DNA of 64,000 nucleotides from Bradyrhizobium paxllaeri (GTDB lineage: Bacteria; Pseudomonadota; Alphaproteobacteria; Rhizobiales; Xanthobacteraceae), in the NCBI RefSeq assembly GCF_001693515.2, contig NZ_CP042968.1:1054001-1118000 (forward strand), written 5' to 3'. Position 1 is the stretch's first letter; every line of letters begins with the position of its first letter. Under the pieces are notes generated by a model, which was not told where the DNA came from, searched no databases, and saw only the letters and a program-made list of their open reading frames with translations. This document shows, one piece after another, positions 41,970 through 51,260 of the stretch. The translations under genes and the position numbers were made by a program.

Positions 41970-43139
41970 ATGAGTGTTGCGTTAACGAAGTCTCCACCGC
42001 CAATCTCGACACGGCAGGACAAGCTGCGCGTCATGGTGGTCGACGACTCCGTCGTGATCCGCGGGATGATCTCGCGCTGGATCGGCGCCGAGCCGGATAT
42101 GGAGGTCTCCGCCTCCTTGCGTACCGGTCTCGACGCCGTCAACCAGATCGAACGCATCAAGCCCGACGTTGCCGTGCTGGATATCGAAATGCCGGAGCTC
42201 GACGGCATTTCGGCGCTGCCGCAACTGCTGGCGAAAAAGCGCGACCTCGTCATCATCATGGCGTCGACGCTGACCCGCCGCAACGCGGAGATCAGCTTCA
42301 AGGCGCTTTCGCTCGGCGCCTCCGACTACATTCCGAAACCGGAAAGCACGCGCGAGGCGACCGCCGCCGAGACTTTCCACCACGATCTGATTCAGAAGAT
42401 CCGTCATCTCGGCGCCAGGGCGCGCCGTCGTGCCTCGCCCGCCGCGAGCCCGGCGCTGGCGCCGGCTCCCGACCGGATACGCGAGGTATTGCCCCATCCG
42501 GTCGCCGCGCCTGCGCCGCAACTGCAGCTCGCGCGCCGGTCGTTCAGCATGCTGGCGCCGCGCGTGCTCCTGATCGGCTCGTCGACCGGCGGGCCGCAGG
42601 CGCTGATGGCGCTTGTCGCCGATATCGGGCCGGTGATCGATCGCTTTCCGGTGCTGATCACCCAGCACATGCCGCCGACCTTCACCACCATTCTCGCCGA
42701 GCATCTGGCACGCGCAAGCCGCCGGCCGGCGCATGAGGCCGTCGATGGCGAGATGGTCAAGCCGGGCCGGATCTATCTTGCGCCGGGCGGCCGCCACATG
42801 CGGGTCGTGCGCCACGGCGTTGATGCGGCGATCGCGCTCGACGACGGGCCGCCGGTGAATTTTTGCAAGCCTGCGGTGGACCCGCTGTTCAACTCCGCGA
42901 TCGACGTCTGGCAGGGCAGTATCATGTCGGTGATCCTCACCGGCATGGGCTCGGACGGCATGCGCGGCGGCAAGGAGATCGTCGCCGCCGGCGGCAGCGT
43001 GATTGCCCAGGACGAAGCCACCAGCGTGGTGTGGGGCATGCCGGGCGCGGCTGCCAATGCAGGTATTTGCGCGGCGGTCCTGCCGCTCAATCAGATTGCG
43101 CCCAAACTGGTTCGGTTGTTTTCGGGAGATCGTTCGTGA
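41970..43139 (+). CDS. cheB: Protein-glutamate methylesterase/deamidase CheB
   Basis: The 389-residue protein has an N-terminal receiver ([16 protein letters not shown], Asp71 in [18 protein letters not shown] near the end), a linker of about 50 residues rich in Ala/Pro, and a methylesterase domain with catalytic Ser in [16 protein letters not shown], His in [19 protein letters not shown], and Asp in [20 protein letters not shown]. It demethylates and deamidates chemoreceptors. The stop overlaps the GTG start of cheR (GTGA), so CheB and CheR are translationally coupled. Start at ATG 41970; RBS weak (GGTGAAG). Confidence 0.94.
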   Translation: MSVALTKSPPPISTRQDKLRVMVVDDSVVIRGMISRWIGAEPDMEVSASLRTGLDAVNQIERIKPDVAVLDIEMPELDGISALPQLLAKKRDLVIIMASTLTRRNAEISFKALSLGASDYIPKPESTREATAAETFHHDLIQKIRHLGARARRRASPAASPALAPAPDRIREVLPHPVAAPAPQLQLARRSFSMLAPRVLLIGSSTGGPQALMALVADIGPVIDRFPVLITQHMPPTFTTILAEHLARASRRPAHEAVDGEMVKPGRIYLAPGGRHMRVVRHGVDAAIALDDGPPVNFCKPAVDPLFNSAIDVWQGSIMSVILTGMGSDGMRGGKEIVAAGGSVIAQDEATSVVWGMPGAAANAGICAAVLPLNQIAPKLVRLFSGDRS

Positions 43140-44014
43140 CGCCTTCAGACTATGAGTATCTGCGTAAGCTTCTGAAAGAGCGCTCCGGGCTCGATCTTTC
43201 CGCCGACAAGCAATATCTGGTCGAAAGCCGGCTGCTGCCGCTGGCGCGCAAGTCCAGCCTGCCGGGCATTTCCGAACTCGTCGAGAAGATGAAGGCTGGC
43301 GCCAGCGCGCTGACGGCCGAGGTGGTCGAGGCGATGACCACCAACGAGACGTTTTTCTTCCGCGACAAGATTCCGTTCGATCATATGCGCGAGACGGTGA
43401 TCCCGGCGCTGGTGCAAGCGCGCGCGGCCCGCCGCAGCTTGCGCATCTGGTGCGCGGCTTCCTCCACCGGGCAGGAGCCGTACTCGATCGCGATGTGCCT
43501 GAAGGAGGCCGGACACCTGTTGGCCGGCTGGCGCACCGAGATCGTTGCGACCGACCTGTCGCAGGCGGTGCTGGAGAAATCGAAGGCCGGCATCTTCAGC
43601 CAGTTCGAGGTACAGCGCGGATTGCCGATTCAGTTGCTGGTGAAATACTTCACCCAGAACGGCGAACTCTGGCAGATCAGCCCGGAGCTGCGCGGCATGG
43701 TGCAGCATCGTCAGCTCAACCTGCTGCAGGACTTCTCCCATCTTGGCGTGTTCGACGTCATCTTCTGCCGCAACGTGCTGATCTATTTCGATCAGAACAC
43801 CAAGACCAACATCTTCGAACGGCTGTCGCGGATGCTGGAGCCCGATGGCGTGCTGGCGCTCGGCGCGGCCGAATCCGTGGTCGGCATTACCAACACGTTC
43901 AAGCCCTATCCAGATCGGCGTGGACTTTATCGTCCGAACATCGCGCCGGTGATCAGAGTGGGCGCGTCGACGCTGGTGCCGCAAACCCTGCGGGCGGTCG
44001 CCGCGGCAAGCTGA
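43136..44014 (+). CDS. cheR: Chemotaxis protein methyltransferase CheR
   Basis: The 292-residue product starts with GTG at 43136 within the cheB stop (GTGA) behind CGGGAGAT. It has the CheR N-domain ([37 protein letters not shown]), [15 protein letters not shown], the SAM motif [17 protein letters not shown] and the [13 protein letters not shown] segment. It methylates receptor glutamates from S-adenosyl-methionine. An upstream reading in the same frame is an overlap with cheB and has no start with ribosome site. End of the che operon; the next gene is convergent. Confidence 0.94.
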   Translation: MTPSDYEYLRKLLKERSGLDLSADKQYLVESRLLPLARKSSLPGISELVEKMKAGASALTAEVVEAMTTNETFFFRDKIPFDHMRETVIPALVQARAARRSLRIWCAASSTGQEPYSIAMCLKEAGHLLAGWRTEIVATDLSQAVLEKSKAGIFSQFEVQRGLPIQLLVKYFTQNGELWQISPELRGMVQHRQLNLLQDFSHLGVFDVIFCRNVLIYFDQNTKTNIFERLSRMLEPDGVLALGAAESVVGITNTFKPYPDRRGLYRPNIAPVIRVGASTLVPQTLRAVAAAS

Positions 44015-44049
44015 TCTCGTTTTTCAGCCCGTGCCTCGGATGCCGCGCG

Positions 44050-45207
44050 CTATAGAATTGCGTGCGGCAGGAAGCGCGACGTGTTGCCGGTGATCGGATT
44101 CTCGTCTTCGCGGATCGACAGGCCGCACGGCGTGCCATCGACCAGCCAGCTTCCGAGCACCGGATATTGGTCGGAAAAACTCGGCAGCGATGCGAACGCC
44201 TGCCGGATGAATCCTTCCGCGCCATAGGGACCCTGCTGCTCCGCCAGCGTGGTACCGGCACTGACGAGCGCGACATTGGCGCCCTCGCGCGAATAGAGCG
44301 GCTTGCGGACGAACGAGGAGCCGAGCATGGACGCCTTCGGATCGTCCTCGAAGAAGGCCGGCAGCAGATTGGGATGCTTCGGAAACATCTCCCAGAGCAG
44401 GGGAAGGATGCCCTTGTTGGAGAGGATCGCCTTCCAGGGCGGCTCGATCCAGCGGGTCGGCGCGCTCGACAGTTTTGCGCCGAACGCGTCCTGAAACATC
44501 CATTCCCAGGGGTAAAGCTTGAAGGCGAGCTCGATGGCGCGGTCGTCGAGATCGACGAAGCGGCCATCGTCACCGAGCCCGACATCCTTGATGTCCATCA
44601 GCGTCGTTTTCAATCCGGCCTGGCTCGCGGTGTCCTGCAGGTAGGCCAGCGTGCCGGCATCCTCGGTATTGCCGGTCATCCCCGCGAGATGCAGATGCTT
44701 GGCGCCGCCGTGCTTCTTCCAGGCGTCGATCAGCCGCTCATGGACTGAATTGAACTGGTCGGCGCGCTTCGGGATGATGGTGCGCTCCATCGCCTGTTCG
44801 AGCCAGGTCCACTGAAAAACCGCCGCTTCGAAAATCGAGGTCGGTGTATCCGCGTTGTACTCCAGCAGTTTCGCCGGGCTCCAGCCGTCATAGCAGAGGT
44901 CGAGCCGGCCATAGAGGCTGGCGTCACGGCGGCGCCAGCTCTCGGAAATCAGCGGCCAGAACGCTTCCGGTATCTTCAGGCGCCGCAGATATTTTTCGTC
45001 CTTGATCGCGCGGCCGACCAGTTCGAGACACATCGCCTCGATCTCGGCGGTGGGCGCCTCGATCCGCCGTTCGATCTCGTTCAGCGTGAACGCGTAATAG
45101 GCCCGTTCGTCCCAATAGCGTTCGCCATTGATGGTGTGAAAAGTGAATCCAACACCTTCGGCGGTGGCACGCCAGTCGTCGCGTTCAGGGCAGGGGATGC
45201 GTTGCAT
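44050..45207 (-). CDS. ATP-grasp protein, glutathionylspermidine-synthase-like (YjfC/YgiC type)
   Basis: The 385-residue protein matches the GSP_synth C-terminal ATP-grasp family: GRLDLCYDGWSPAKLLEYNADTPTSIFEAAVFQWTWLE, PWKAILSNKGILPLLWEMFPKHPNLLPAFFE, SFVRKPLYSREGANV, and GSWLVDGTPCGLSIREDENPITGNTSRFLPH. The amidase domain found in E. coli Gsp is absent, so it resembles YgiC/YjfC, which ligate an unknown peptide or amine with ATP. It follows the Ser-rich small protein after five bases and the DUF350 gene, giving the same order as E. coli yjfL-yjfM-yjfC. The substrate is unknown. Confidence 0.85.
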   Translation of the reverse strand: MQRIPCPERDDWRATAEGVGFTFHTINGERYWDERAYYAFTLNEIERRIEAPTAEIEAMCLELVGRAIKDEKYLRRLKIPEAFWPLISESWRRRDASLYGRLDLCYDGWSPAKLLEYNADTPTSIFEAAVFQWTWLEQAMERTIIPKRADQFNSVHERLIDAWKKHGGAKHLHLAGMTGNTEDAGTLAYLQDTASQAGLKTTLMDIKDVGLGDDGRFVDLDDRAIELAFKLYPWEWMFQDAFGAKLSSAPTRWIEPPWKAILSNKGILPLLWEMFPKHPNLLPAFFEDDPKASMLGSSFVRKPLYSREGANVALVSAGTTLAEQQGPYGAEGFIRQAFASLPSFSDQYPVLGSWLVDGTPCGLSIREDENPITGNTSRFLPHAIL

Positions 45208-45212
45208 GAAAC

Positions 45213-45626
45213 TCAGCCGCCAGAGAAGCCGATGGCATGTCCGAACGAGCCGAAGCCGCCGCGCTGCGCCGCGTGCGAGCCGGAATCATACGAGGAATGG
45301 CTCGATGATGAGGAAGAGGAGGAGTCGCTGCTGTAGTAGCTGCTGCGCCCCGACGAACCGCCGCCGGAGCCGCCGGAGCTCGAGGAAGAACTGCGTGAGG
45401 AGCATTCGGTCGTGGATTGCGTCGGCGATGCGTACGCGTTCGATGGTTGCTCGCAAGTGCGGTTCGGCATCAGCGTGTAGGCGGCGGTGCCGACCGCAAA
45501 CGTGCCCATCAACAGAAGGGCGACATGACCCGAACGCTTGGCTGGCGGCGGCGGAACGGAACGCGGCGCTGCCGGCACCGAGACCTTGTTTCGCTTGCCG
45601 AAATCCTGGTTTGGTTTGTCTGCCAT
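45213..45626 (-). CDS. Ser-rich YgiB/YjfM-like exported protein
   Basis: The 137-residue protein starts at ATG 45626, two bases after the DUF350 stop. After a basic N-terminus comes a hydrophobic helix (GHVALLLMGTFAVGTAAYTLM), then a short Cys-containing region (NRTCEQPSNAYASPTQSTTECSS). The C-terminal 60 residues are dominated by Ser, Gly and Tyr, with runs such as SSSSSSHSSYDSGSH. This layout and position agree with the YgiB/YjfM group of surface or envelope proteins. It may be the acceptor or partner of the adjacent ATP-grasp ligase (inference). Confidence 0.7.
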   Translation of the reverse strand: MADKPNQDFGKRNKVSVPAAPRSVPPPPAKRSGHVALLLMGTFAVGTAAYTLMPNRTCEQPSNAYASPTQSTTECSSRSSSSSSGGSGGGSSGRSSYYSSDSSSSSSSSHSSYDSGSHAAQRGGFGSFGHAIGFSGG

Positions 45627-45628
45627 GG

Positions 45629-46033
45629 TCAGTAGACCATGCAGGCGGCGTTCAGCGCGCCGGCGGCCAGCGAGGACAGCCCGAGCCAGATCGCGGCAGC
45701 GAGTTCGCCGGAGGCGATCCGCTCCGACAGCTTCGGCACGGGAACCCTGACGAGATAATAGACGATGATCTGCACGATCAGCGCGATTCCCGCCCAGATC
45801 AGGCAATCCCAGACATTGGCCGAATGGGTGATAGCGCTGACCAGCGGCAGCACGAAGCCGAGCAGGCTCAGGCCCAGCGCGATCGCAGCGGCCGGCTCAT
45901 TGGCGCGGATCAGATCGAACTCATTATGCGCCGTGACGCGGGTATAGACGAAGAGGTAGGCCACCACGGCAACGATTGCCGTGCAGAAATACACCAGAAA
46001 CGCCGGCAGCCCGGCAAGCGATTGCAGGATCAT
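45629..46033 (-). CDS. DUF350 (YjfL-like) membrane protein
   Basis: The 134-residue protein has four hydrophobic helices: AFLVYFCTAIVAVVAYLFVY, AAAIALGLSLLGFVLPLVSA, WDCLIWAGIALIVQIIVYYLV and AAAIWLGLSSLAAGALNAACMV. Conserved features of DUF350 are visible (HNEFDLIRANEPAAAIALG; the second half repeats the pattern ERIASGELAAAIWLG). It is first of a three-gene operon followed by the Ser-rich protein and the ATP-grasp ligase. Start ATG 46033 after GGGGC. Role unknown; DUF350 proteins are thought to sit in the inner membrane with such ligases. Confidence 0.8.
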   Translation of the reverse strand: MILQSLAGLPAFLVYFCTAIVAVVAYLFVYTRVTAHNEFDLIRANEPAAAIALGLSLLGFVLPLVSAITHSANVWDCLIWAGIALIVQIIVYYLVRVPVPKLSERIASGELAAAIWLGLSSLAAGALNAACMVY

Positions 46034-46112
46034 CGAATTTGCCCCAACTCGTGCGTCCCCAAAGGTTTGCACGATCTGTCAGTCGGCGCATCAGGGCGGC
46101 GGGTTCAATCCC

Positions 46113-46141
46113 AAACAAAACCCCGCCATTTTCGGCGGGGT
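46113..46141 (-). terminator. Intrinsic terminator of the P460-cupredoxin gene
   Basis: On the minus strand CCCCGCC-GAAAAT-GGCGGGG is followed by TTTTGTTTG. It lies about 36 bases beyond the stop of the gene ending at 46177. The same stem and U-run recur after ctrA (50117-50146). Confidence 0.85.
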
Positions 46142-46176
46142 CCGCAAATCCTCCATGGCGGCCTTGACTCAGCCGG

Positions 46177-46983
46177 CTATTCCTTGACCTCGATCTTGCC
46201 CTTCATGGCCGGGTGCAGGCCGCAGATGTAGTCATAGGTTCCGGCCTCGGCGAGGGTCAGCTGGGTGGTCTGGCCTTTCAGCGCGATCGACGAGCGCTGC
46301 GCCTTGGGGCCGGTGATCGTCACCTGGTGCGGTGAGGAATCGGCGTTGTGCCAGGTGATGGTCTGGCCCTTGCTGACGACGACGGTCTCCGGCCCGAACT
46401 TGAAATCTGCTATCGAGACCACGCCGGGTCCGGGTGCGGGCTTTGCCATGGCGCCTTCGGGCGTGCCCTTGAGGCCCGCCAGCGAGATGACGAAATCCTG
46501 CGCGGCATGTGGCTTGTGGCAGGTGAAGCAGGCCGTCAAATTGGCCTTGTCGTTGACCTTCTTGTCCGGACCAAACGCCTGATACTCCCATTCGCCGTTG
46601 CGAATATCGTCCTTGTACTCGGTGCCCCAGCCGTCGCGCTTCTCCATCACCGTGTAGGCGACGAGGTCGCCCTTCTGGAAACGGCCGTTGGCGTCCTTGA
46701 GGGGTTGGCCGGCCGCATCGAGTTGCGCCTTGTACTGCACCAGCATCAGCACCGTGCCGCTCGGGATCGGCTGCCCCTTGCGTACCGCATCGACGGCTGC
46801 CGTCGTCGCATAGAGCTCGCGATACTGCTTGTTGTCGTAGCGATCGACCGTGGCGTAGAGCGTGCCCTTGTCGAAATTCTCCGGGAAGGCGACCTTGTCG
46901 CCGCCGGCGAGCGCCGAATAGCCGATGAGCGCGCCCGATGCCGATCCGAGCGCGACAGCGGCAGCCAGACTGACGTTTTTCAT
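46177..46983 (-). CDS. Cytochrome P460 fused to a cupredoxin domain
   Basis: A 268-residue exported protein (signal peptide residues 1-26). Residues ~35-165 follow the cytochrome P460 pattern: FPENFDKGTLYATVDRYDNKQYRELYAT, AYTVMEKRDGWGTEYKDDIRNGEWEYQAF, then haem site C152-F-T-C155-H156. After a Pro/Ala linker, residues ~185-268 form a cupredoxin: VSIADFKFGPETVVVSKGQTITWHN, His219, and Cys254-x2-His257-x2-Met260 in YICGLHPAM, a type-1 copper set. P460 cytochromes in ammonia oxidisers oxidise hydroxylamine or NO; function of this fusion is unknown. Start after GGGGGAAG. A perfect terminator follows. Confidence 0.85.
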   Translation of the reverse strand: MKNVSLAAAVALGSASGALIGYSALAGGDKVAFPENFDKGTLYATVDRYDNKQYRELYATTAAVDAVRKGQPIPSGTVLMLVQYKAQLDAAGQPLKDANGRFQKGDLVAYTVMEKRDGWGTEYKDDIRNGEWEYQAFGPDKKVNDKANLTACFTCHKPHAAQDFVISLAGLKGTPEGAMAKPAPGPGVVSIADFKFGPETVVVSKGQTITWHNADSSPHQVTITGPKAQRSSIALKGQTTQLTLAEAGTYDYICGLHPAMKGKIEVKE

Positions 46984-47136
46984 GACTTCCCCCTTCGTTT
47001 TGCGGACATTCCGTCAGCTACGAGACACCGCGAAGCGGGTTTCAATCCGGGGCGAAGTGAATTTTGTCGCGATCAGCGACGGCTCACACGGTTCGATGCA
47101 ATTGCGACGCTCCCCAATGAGTGGGAAGGGTTCTGC

Positions 47137-47721
47137 CTATTGTTCGCCTGGCTGACGCGATCCCCGAGCCAGGCGGTGAAGCAGGCGGAATGCCAGCCAG
47201 AAAAACAGGACGACCAGTGCAAGCGCCACGAGCGGCGCAGCCAGCGCCAGAATCGAGATCAGCGAGGCGCTCCCGAGCTCGGCTGTGGCCACCGCCGAAT
47301 TTCCAAGTCCACCGGTAAAGACGGTGGATTTTGCCCGGAGCATTGCCGTCAGGCCCTGCGTGATGCCGGCAACGCCACCTCCCGCGATAATGGCCGCCGT
47401 CCATTTCACCATCGGCGGCAGGTCGGTCATGACCGCAGCCGATACGATCGTCCCTGCGACGACGGCACCGGGCGTCGCCACCGTGTCGAGCAAATTGTCG
47501 ACGCCCGGAATGTAGAACGCGGCGATCTCCACGATGGCTGCCGTGCCGAGCATGATGAGGGCGGCGGGTGTGGCGAGCCATACGAACCCTTCATCGAGGC
47601 TTGCATGCCCGGTGTAAGCCGCACCGCCCAGAACCAGCAGCGGCAGAAACAACCGAAAGCCGGTTGCAGCCGCGAGCCCGATGCCAAGCGCAACGGACAA
47701 TGCCAGATCGACATGCGACAT
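47137..47721 (-). CDS. DUF4126-family membrane protein
   Basis: The 194-residue protein is almost wholly hydrophobic, with about five helices. DUF4126 hallmarks include a glycine-rich start (ALSVALGIGLAAATGFRLFLPLLVLGGAAYTGH), LDEGFVWLATPAALIMLGTAAIVEIAAFYIPGVDNLLDTVATP, and GGGVAGITQGLTAMLRAKSTVFTGGLGNS. Function unknown. The N-terminal Met follows a weak ribosome site (GGAG at seven bases further). Transcribed with nothing obvious; the next gene on the strand begins after 106 bases. Confidence 0.8.
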   Translation of the reverse strand: MSHVDLALSVALGIGLAAATGFRLFLPLLVLGGAAYTGHASLDEGFVWLATPAALIMLGTAAIVEIAAFYIPGVDNLLDTVATPGAVVAGTIVSAAVMTDLPPMVKWTAAIIAGGGVAGITQGLTAMLRAKSTVFTGGLGNSAVATAELGSASLISILALAAPLVALALVVLFFWLAFRLLHRLARGSRQPGEQ

Positions 47722-47827
47722 GTGCGCAGGCTCCGTCAGCTCCCGCGTGAAGGATCAGCGCCGGCGGATCCCGATGCGTGGCGCGGCGATGTTTCCGATG
47801 CGCCGGTGCCCGCCATGAGCGGTTCGT

Positions 47828-48085
47828 TCAAGCGGTTCGCCGGCCCGTGATGAGACCATACACGAACAGAACGAGGATCGCCCCGACAACCGCCCCGATA
47901 AGCCCTGCGCCTTCGCCCGGGTTGTACCAGCCGAGGGCGCGTCCGAGATACGATGCAACGAAAGCGCCCACGATCCCAAGGATCGTCGTCATGATGAAGC
48001 CTGACGGCTCGTTGTCGCCGGGCATGATGAATTTGGCGATGACGCCGGCGATGAAGCCAATGATGATCGTCCAGATAATACCCAT
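47828..48085 (-). CDS. GlsB/YeaQ/YmgE-family stress membrane protein
   Basis: The 85-residue product has three short hydrophobic helices and the family pattern WTIIIGFIAGVIAKFIMPGDNEPSGFIMTTILGIVGAFVASYLGRALGW and GLIGAVVGAILVLFVYGLI. Glycine spacing and the IGFIAGxIAK opening are diagnostic of the transglycosylase-associated protein group. Such proteins are induced by general stress. Start ATG 48085 after GGGAG. A longer reading (to 48682) is antisense to the DUF937 gene. Confidence 0.88.
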   Translation of the reverse strand: MGIIWTIIIGFIAGVIAKFIMPGDNEPSGFIMTTILGIVGAFVASYLGRALGWYNPGEGAGLIGAVVGAILVLFVYGLITGRRTA

Positions 48086-48262
48086 CCACGCAACTCCCTG
48101 CTTTGAGGAGCGACATCTTTTGCTGAGAGGCCAATTGTAGCAGCTTTGATGGAACTTCGAACCGCCAAGTTGTAACATAAGGTGATTAAACTTCTGAGGC
48201 GCAATCCGAAACGGAGGGACTAACTTGAGCAAGCAACTGCACTCTTGCTCAGGAGGATCGCT

Positions 48263-49417
48263 ATGGCGACAAATCTGGTCTCTGCAGTGATGCAATTCCT
48301 CACACCCGACATGATCGCAAAGATCGCTTCTGTTCTTGGTCTTGATCGCAATGTCACGCAAAAAGCCATCTCGGGAGCAATTCCCGCGCTTCTTGCAAGC
48401 CTCGCTGACGTTGCCTCCACTCCCAATGGGGCACGCCAGCTTACCAACACACTGACACAGCAATCCGCATCGATCGACAGTCTGAAGAATCTCATCGGCG
48501 GTTCCGGCCAAAACCTGCTGCAGGAAACAGGGGCGAACATGCTTTCGGGCCTGTTCGGTGGCGGAACGCTGGATGCGATGGCGCAGACCATAGGCAAGTT
48601 CGCGGGGATCGGCGAGGGGACGAGCAAGTCGATGCTTGGCATGCTGGGCCCCGTGGTCCTTGGCATGTTGGGTCAACAGCAACGCAGCGCCGGTCTCGAC
48701 GCCAGCGGGCTGGCGTCCCTTCTCACCTCACAGAAGGATCAGATTGCCGCGGCAATACCGTCCGGTCTTGCCAGTCAGCTGAGTGCCGCCGGTCTCATCG
48801 ACGGCGCGAGTGAGAGCTTGCGCAGCGGCGCGGCAGCGGCCAGCGCGGCTGGTGGCCGAATTGCAGAGGCTTCGGGGCGGACAGCTTACCAGTCTGGTCA
48901 GACGGCCTCCGCGGCGGCCCGTTCGGTCACGGCATCACAATGGCCGTATTGGTTGGTCGCCGCCGTAGTTCTGGGTGGGCTTGCCTGGTTCGCCTTCGGC
49001 CCTTCACGGGAGGACACAGTCGCTCAGCTGCCGCCTCCTTCCACGACGCGGACCGCAACCGGAACCGTGGGCGCGGCTCCGACGGATCTGACGGTCGGAG
49101 GGATGAATCTGGCGAACCAGGTCAACGCCTCGGTTGGTTCCATCAGGACCTTGCTCCCCGGCATCACCGACGCGGCGTCGGCGGAGGCCGCGCTACCCAA
49201 GCTGAAGGAAGCGACCGCTCAATTGAATGAGGTCAATTCCCGCGCGGCGCAGCTCTCCCCGGAAGGAAAAACCATCCTCGTGAAGCTGATCGTTGCGGCC
49301 ACCCCGACGATCAATCAGATGTGTGACAAGGTGCTGGCGACGCCCGGTGCCGGCACCGTTGCGAAGCCGGCGATTGACGAGCTTCGAGGCAAGCTCGACG
49401 CGCTCGCCCGTTCCTGA
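48263..49417 (+). CDS. DUF937-domain protein with membrane anchor
   Basis: The 384-residue product starts MATNLVSAVMQFLTPDMIAKIASVLGLDRNVTQKAISGAIPALLASLADVAS, the YidB/DUF937 pattern, and contains a second similar motif block (DSLKNLIGGSGQNLL ... GMLGPVVLGMLGQQQRSAG). A membrane helix (WPYWLVAAVVLGGLAWFAFG) lies at about residue 235-255, and the C-terminal 130 residues are a soluble helical domain (LANQVNASVGSIRTLLPGITDA). Function unknown. Start ATG 48263 after AGGAGG. The 164-residue gene at 49545 follows in the same direction. Confidence 0.8.
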   Translation: MATNLVSAVMQFLTPDMIAKIASVLGLDRNVTQKAISGAIPALLASLADVASTPNGARQLTNTLTQQSASIDSLKNLIGGSGQNLLQETGANMLSGLFGGGTLDAMAQTIGKFAGIGEGTSKSMLGMLGPVVLGMLGQQQRSAGLDASGLASLLTSQKDQIAAAIPSGLASQLSAAGLIDGASESLRSGAAAASAAGGRIAEASGRTAYQSGQTASAAARSVTASQWPYWLVAAVVLGGLAWFAFGPSREDTVAQLPPPSTTRTATGTVGAAPTDLTVGGMNLANQVNASVGSIRTLLPGITDAASAEAALPKLKEATAQLNEVNSRAAQLSPEGKTILVKLIVAATPTINQMCDKVLATPGAGTVAKPAIDELRGKLDALARS

Positions 49418-49544
49418 GTGTCCTGATACATCGCCGCCGCCCGACCTGCGCCGGACGGCAGCGCAGCATATTGCGGCGGCGCTGTGCACGCGCGCTGCCG
49501 AGGATCGCTCGATCCGCTGTCTGAGTTCATCAGGAGTAAGATCC

Positions 49545-50039
49545 ATGGCCGACAAGACAAACTTCACAAAGGATGAGTGGACGCTGCTGCTGGAGAGCCC
49601 GATGATCGCCGGTATGGCCATCACCGCGGCCGAACCCAGTGGTCTCTGGGGGCTGCTGAAAGAATCCTTTGCCGGAGGTGCCGCGCTCACCGAGGCGGCC
49701 TCCAGCGCCGGCACCAACGCGCTGGTCAAATCCGTCGTCACGGACTTTGCCAGCAGTGAAGGCAGGAGCGCGGCGCGAGATGGCTTGAAAGCTAAATTCG
49801 TGAACAGCAAGCCGGCCGAGATGAAAGGCAAATGCATCGACGAACTGCGACAGGTCTCCGCTCTGCTTGCCGCGAAGGCGCCCGGTGACGCGGCGGAATT
49901 CAAGAACTGGCTCCGGCAAATCAGCAAGAGCACCGCCGAGGCGGCCTCGGAGGGCGGCGGCCTGTTCAGTGCCGGCGTCAAGGTGAGCGACGCCGAGAAA
50001 GCGACGCTCGGCGAGATATCGAACGCCTTGGGCGCTTAG
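49545..50039 (+). CDS. Conserved hypothetical protein, soluble, helical
   Basis: The 164-residue product follows AGGAG and begins MADKTNFTKDEWTLLLESPMIAGMAITAAEPSGLWGLLKESFAGGAALTE. It is mainly helical and rich in Ala, Glu, Lys and Ser, with a pattern suited to a small bundle. Its second half (EFKNWLRQISKSTAEAASEGGGLFSAGVKVSDAE) is typical of a group of hypothetical proteins found beside stress proteins. About 130 bases after the DUF937 gene, likely one transcript or neighbouring unit. I cannot name the family with certainty. Confidence 0.65.
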   Translation: MADKTNFTKDEWTLLLESPMIAGMAITAAEPSGLWGLLKESFAGGAALTEAASSAGTNALVKSVVTDFASSEGRSAARDGLKAKFVNSKPAEMKGKCIDELRQVSALLAAKAPGDAAEFKNWLRQISKSTAEAASEGGGLFSAGVKVSDAEKATLGEISNALGA

Positions 50040-50116
50040 ACCTAGGAAGCTGAACCGCGATTGTTCCGACCGGTGAAGTTGATGGTCGATCGCGCAATTG
50101 GCGGGAACCGCCTGTC

Positions 50117-50146
50117 CAAACAAAAACCCCGCCGTTCCGGGCGGGG
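50117..50146 (-). terminator. Intrinsic terminator of ctrA
   Basis: On the minus strand CCCCGCC-CGGAAC-GGCGGGG is followed by TTTTTGTTTGG. It lies about 45 bases beyond the ctrA stop codon and is nearly identical in stem and tail to the terminator at 46113-46141. Confidence 0.88.
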
Positions 50147-50190
50147 TCCAGTCGGGAGGAGTGAGCCTTTCGGCTCGCCGTAAACCCTGA

Positions 50191-50892
<702 letters not shown>

Positions 50893-51260
50893 GCCAGTCC
50901 CCTTGTAGTCCGCCGCTCCGGGCGTCAGGTCGGCCGCACTTGCGGCACTCAAAACGCCTTTGAACAACTGATTCGGATCCTGACAGACACATGGTTAACA
51001 AACTCTGATTCCGGTTCGCAAGCTCTTTAAGTGCAATTTTTATCGAATCGCCCTAAGATGTTGCTTGGAAGCAGCTTTTTCTAACCGTGCGTGCTCAGTC
51101 TCCACATTAAGAGGCGGGCCTAACCGACTCCCGCGACTTACCCTTCTTCTGACGGGCAAGCGCTCTCAGTCACCAAAGACAGTGACGCAATGATTAATGA
51201 TGCGGGTAAACACGAGGTTAAGCGGTCTCGGCTAAAACGTGGAAACTTAAGGTTTTCGCA
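50893..51260. promoter_or_regulatory. Divergent ctrA / fliI promoter region
   Basis: This 368-base gap has no gene. It contains three GANTC methylation sites (50970-50974, 51007-51011, 51045-51049) within 80 bases upstream of ctrA, and TTAA half-sites including GGTTAA at 50993-50998 and 51217-51222. In Caulobacter and relatives CcrM methylates GANTC and CtrA binds TTAA-N7-TTAA. This fits cell-cycle control of ctrA and of the divergent flagellar genes, but no perfect CtrA full site was found. Confidence 0.5.

Noticed and set aside
46348..47850. A 500-codon plus-strand open frame
   Set aside because: It overlaps two minus-strand genes with recognised domains and has no ribosome site.
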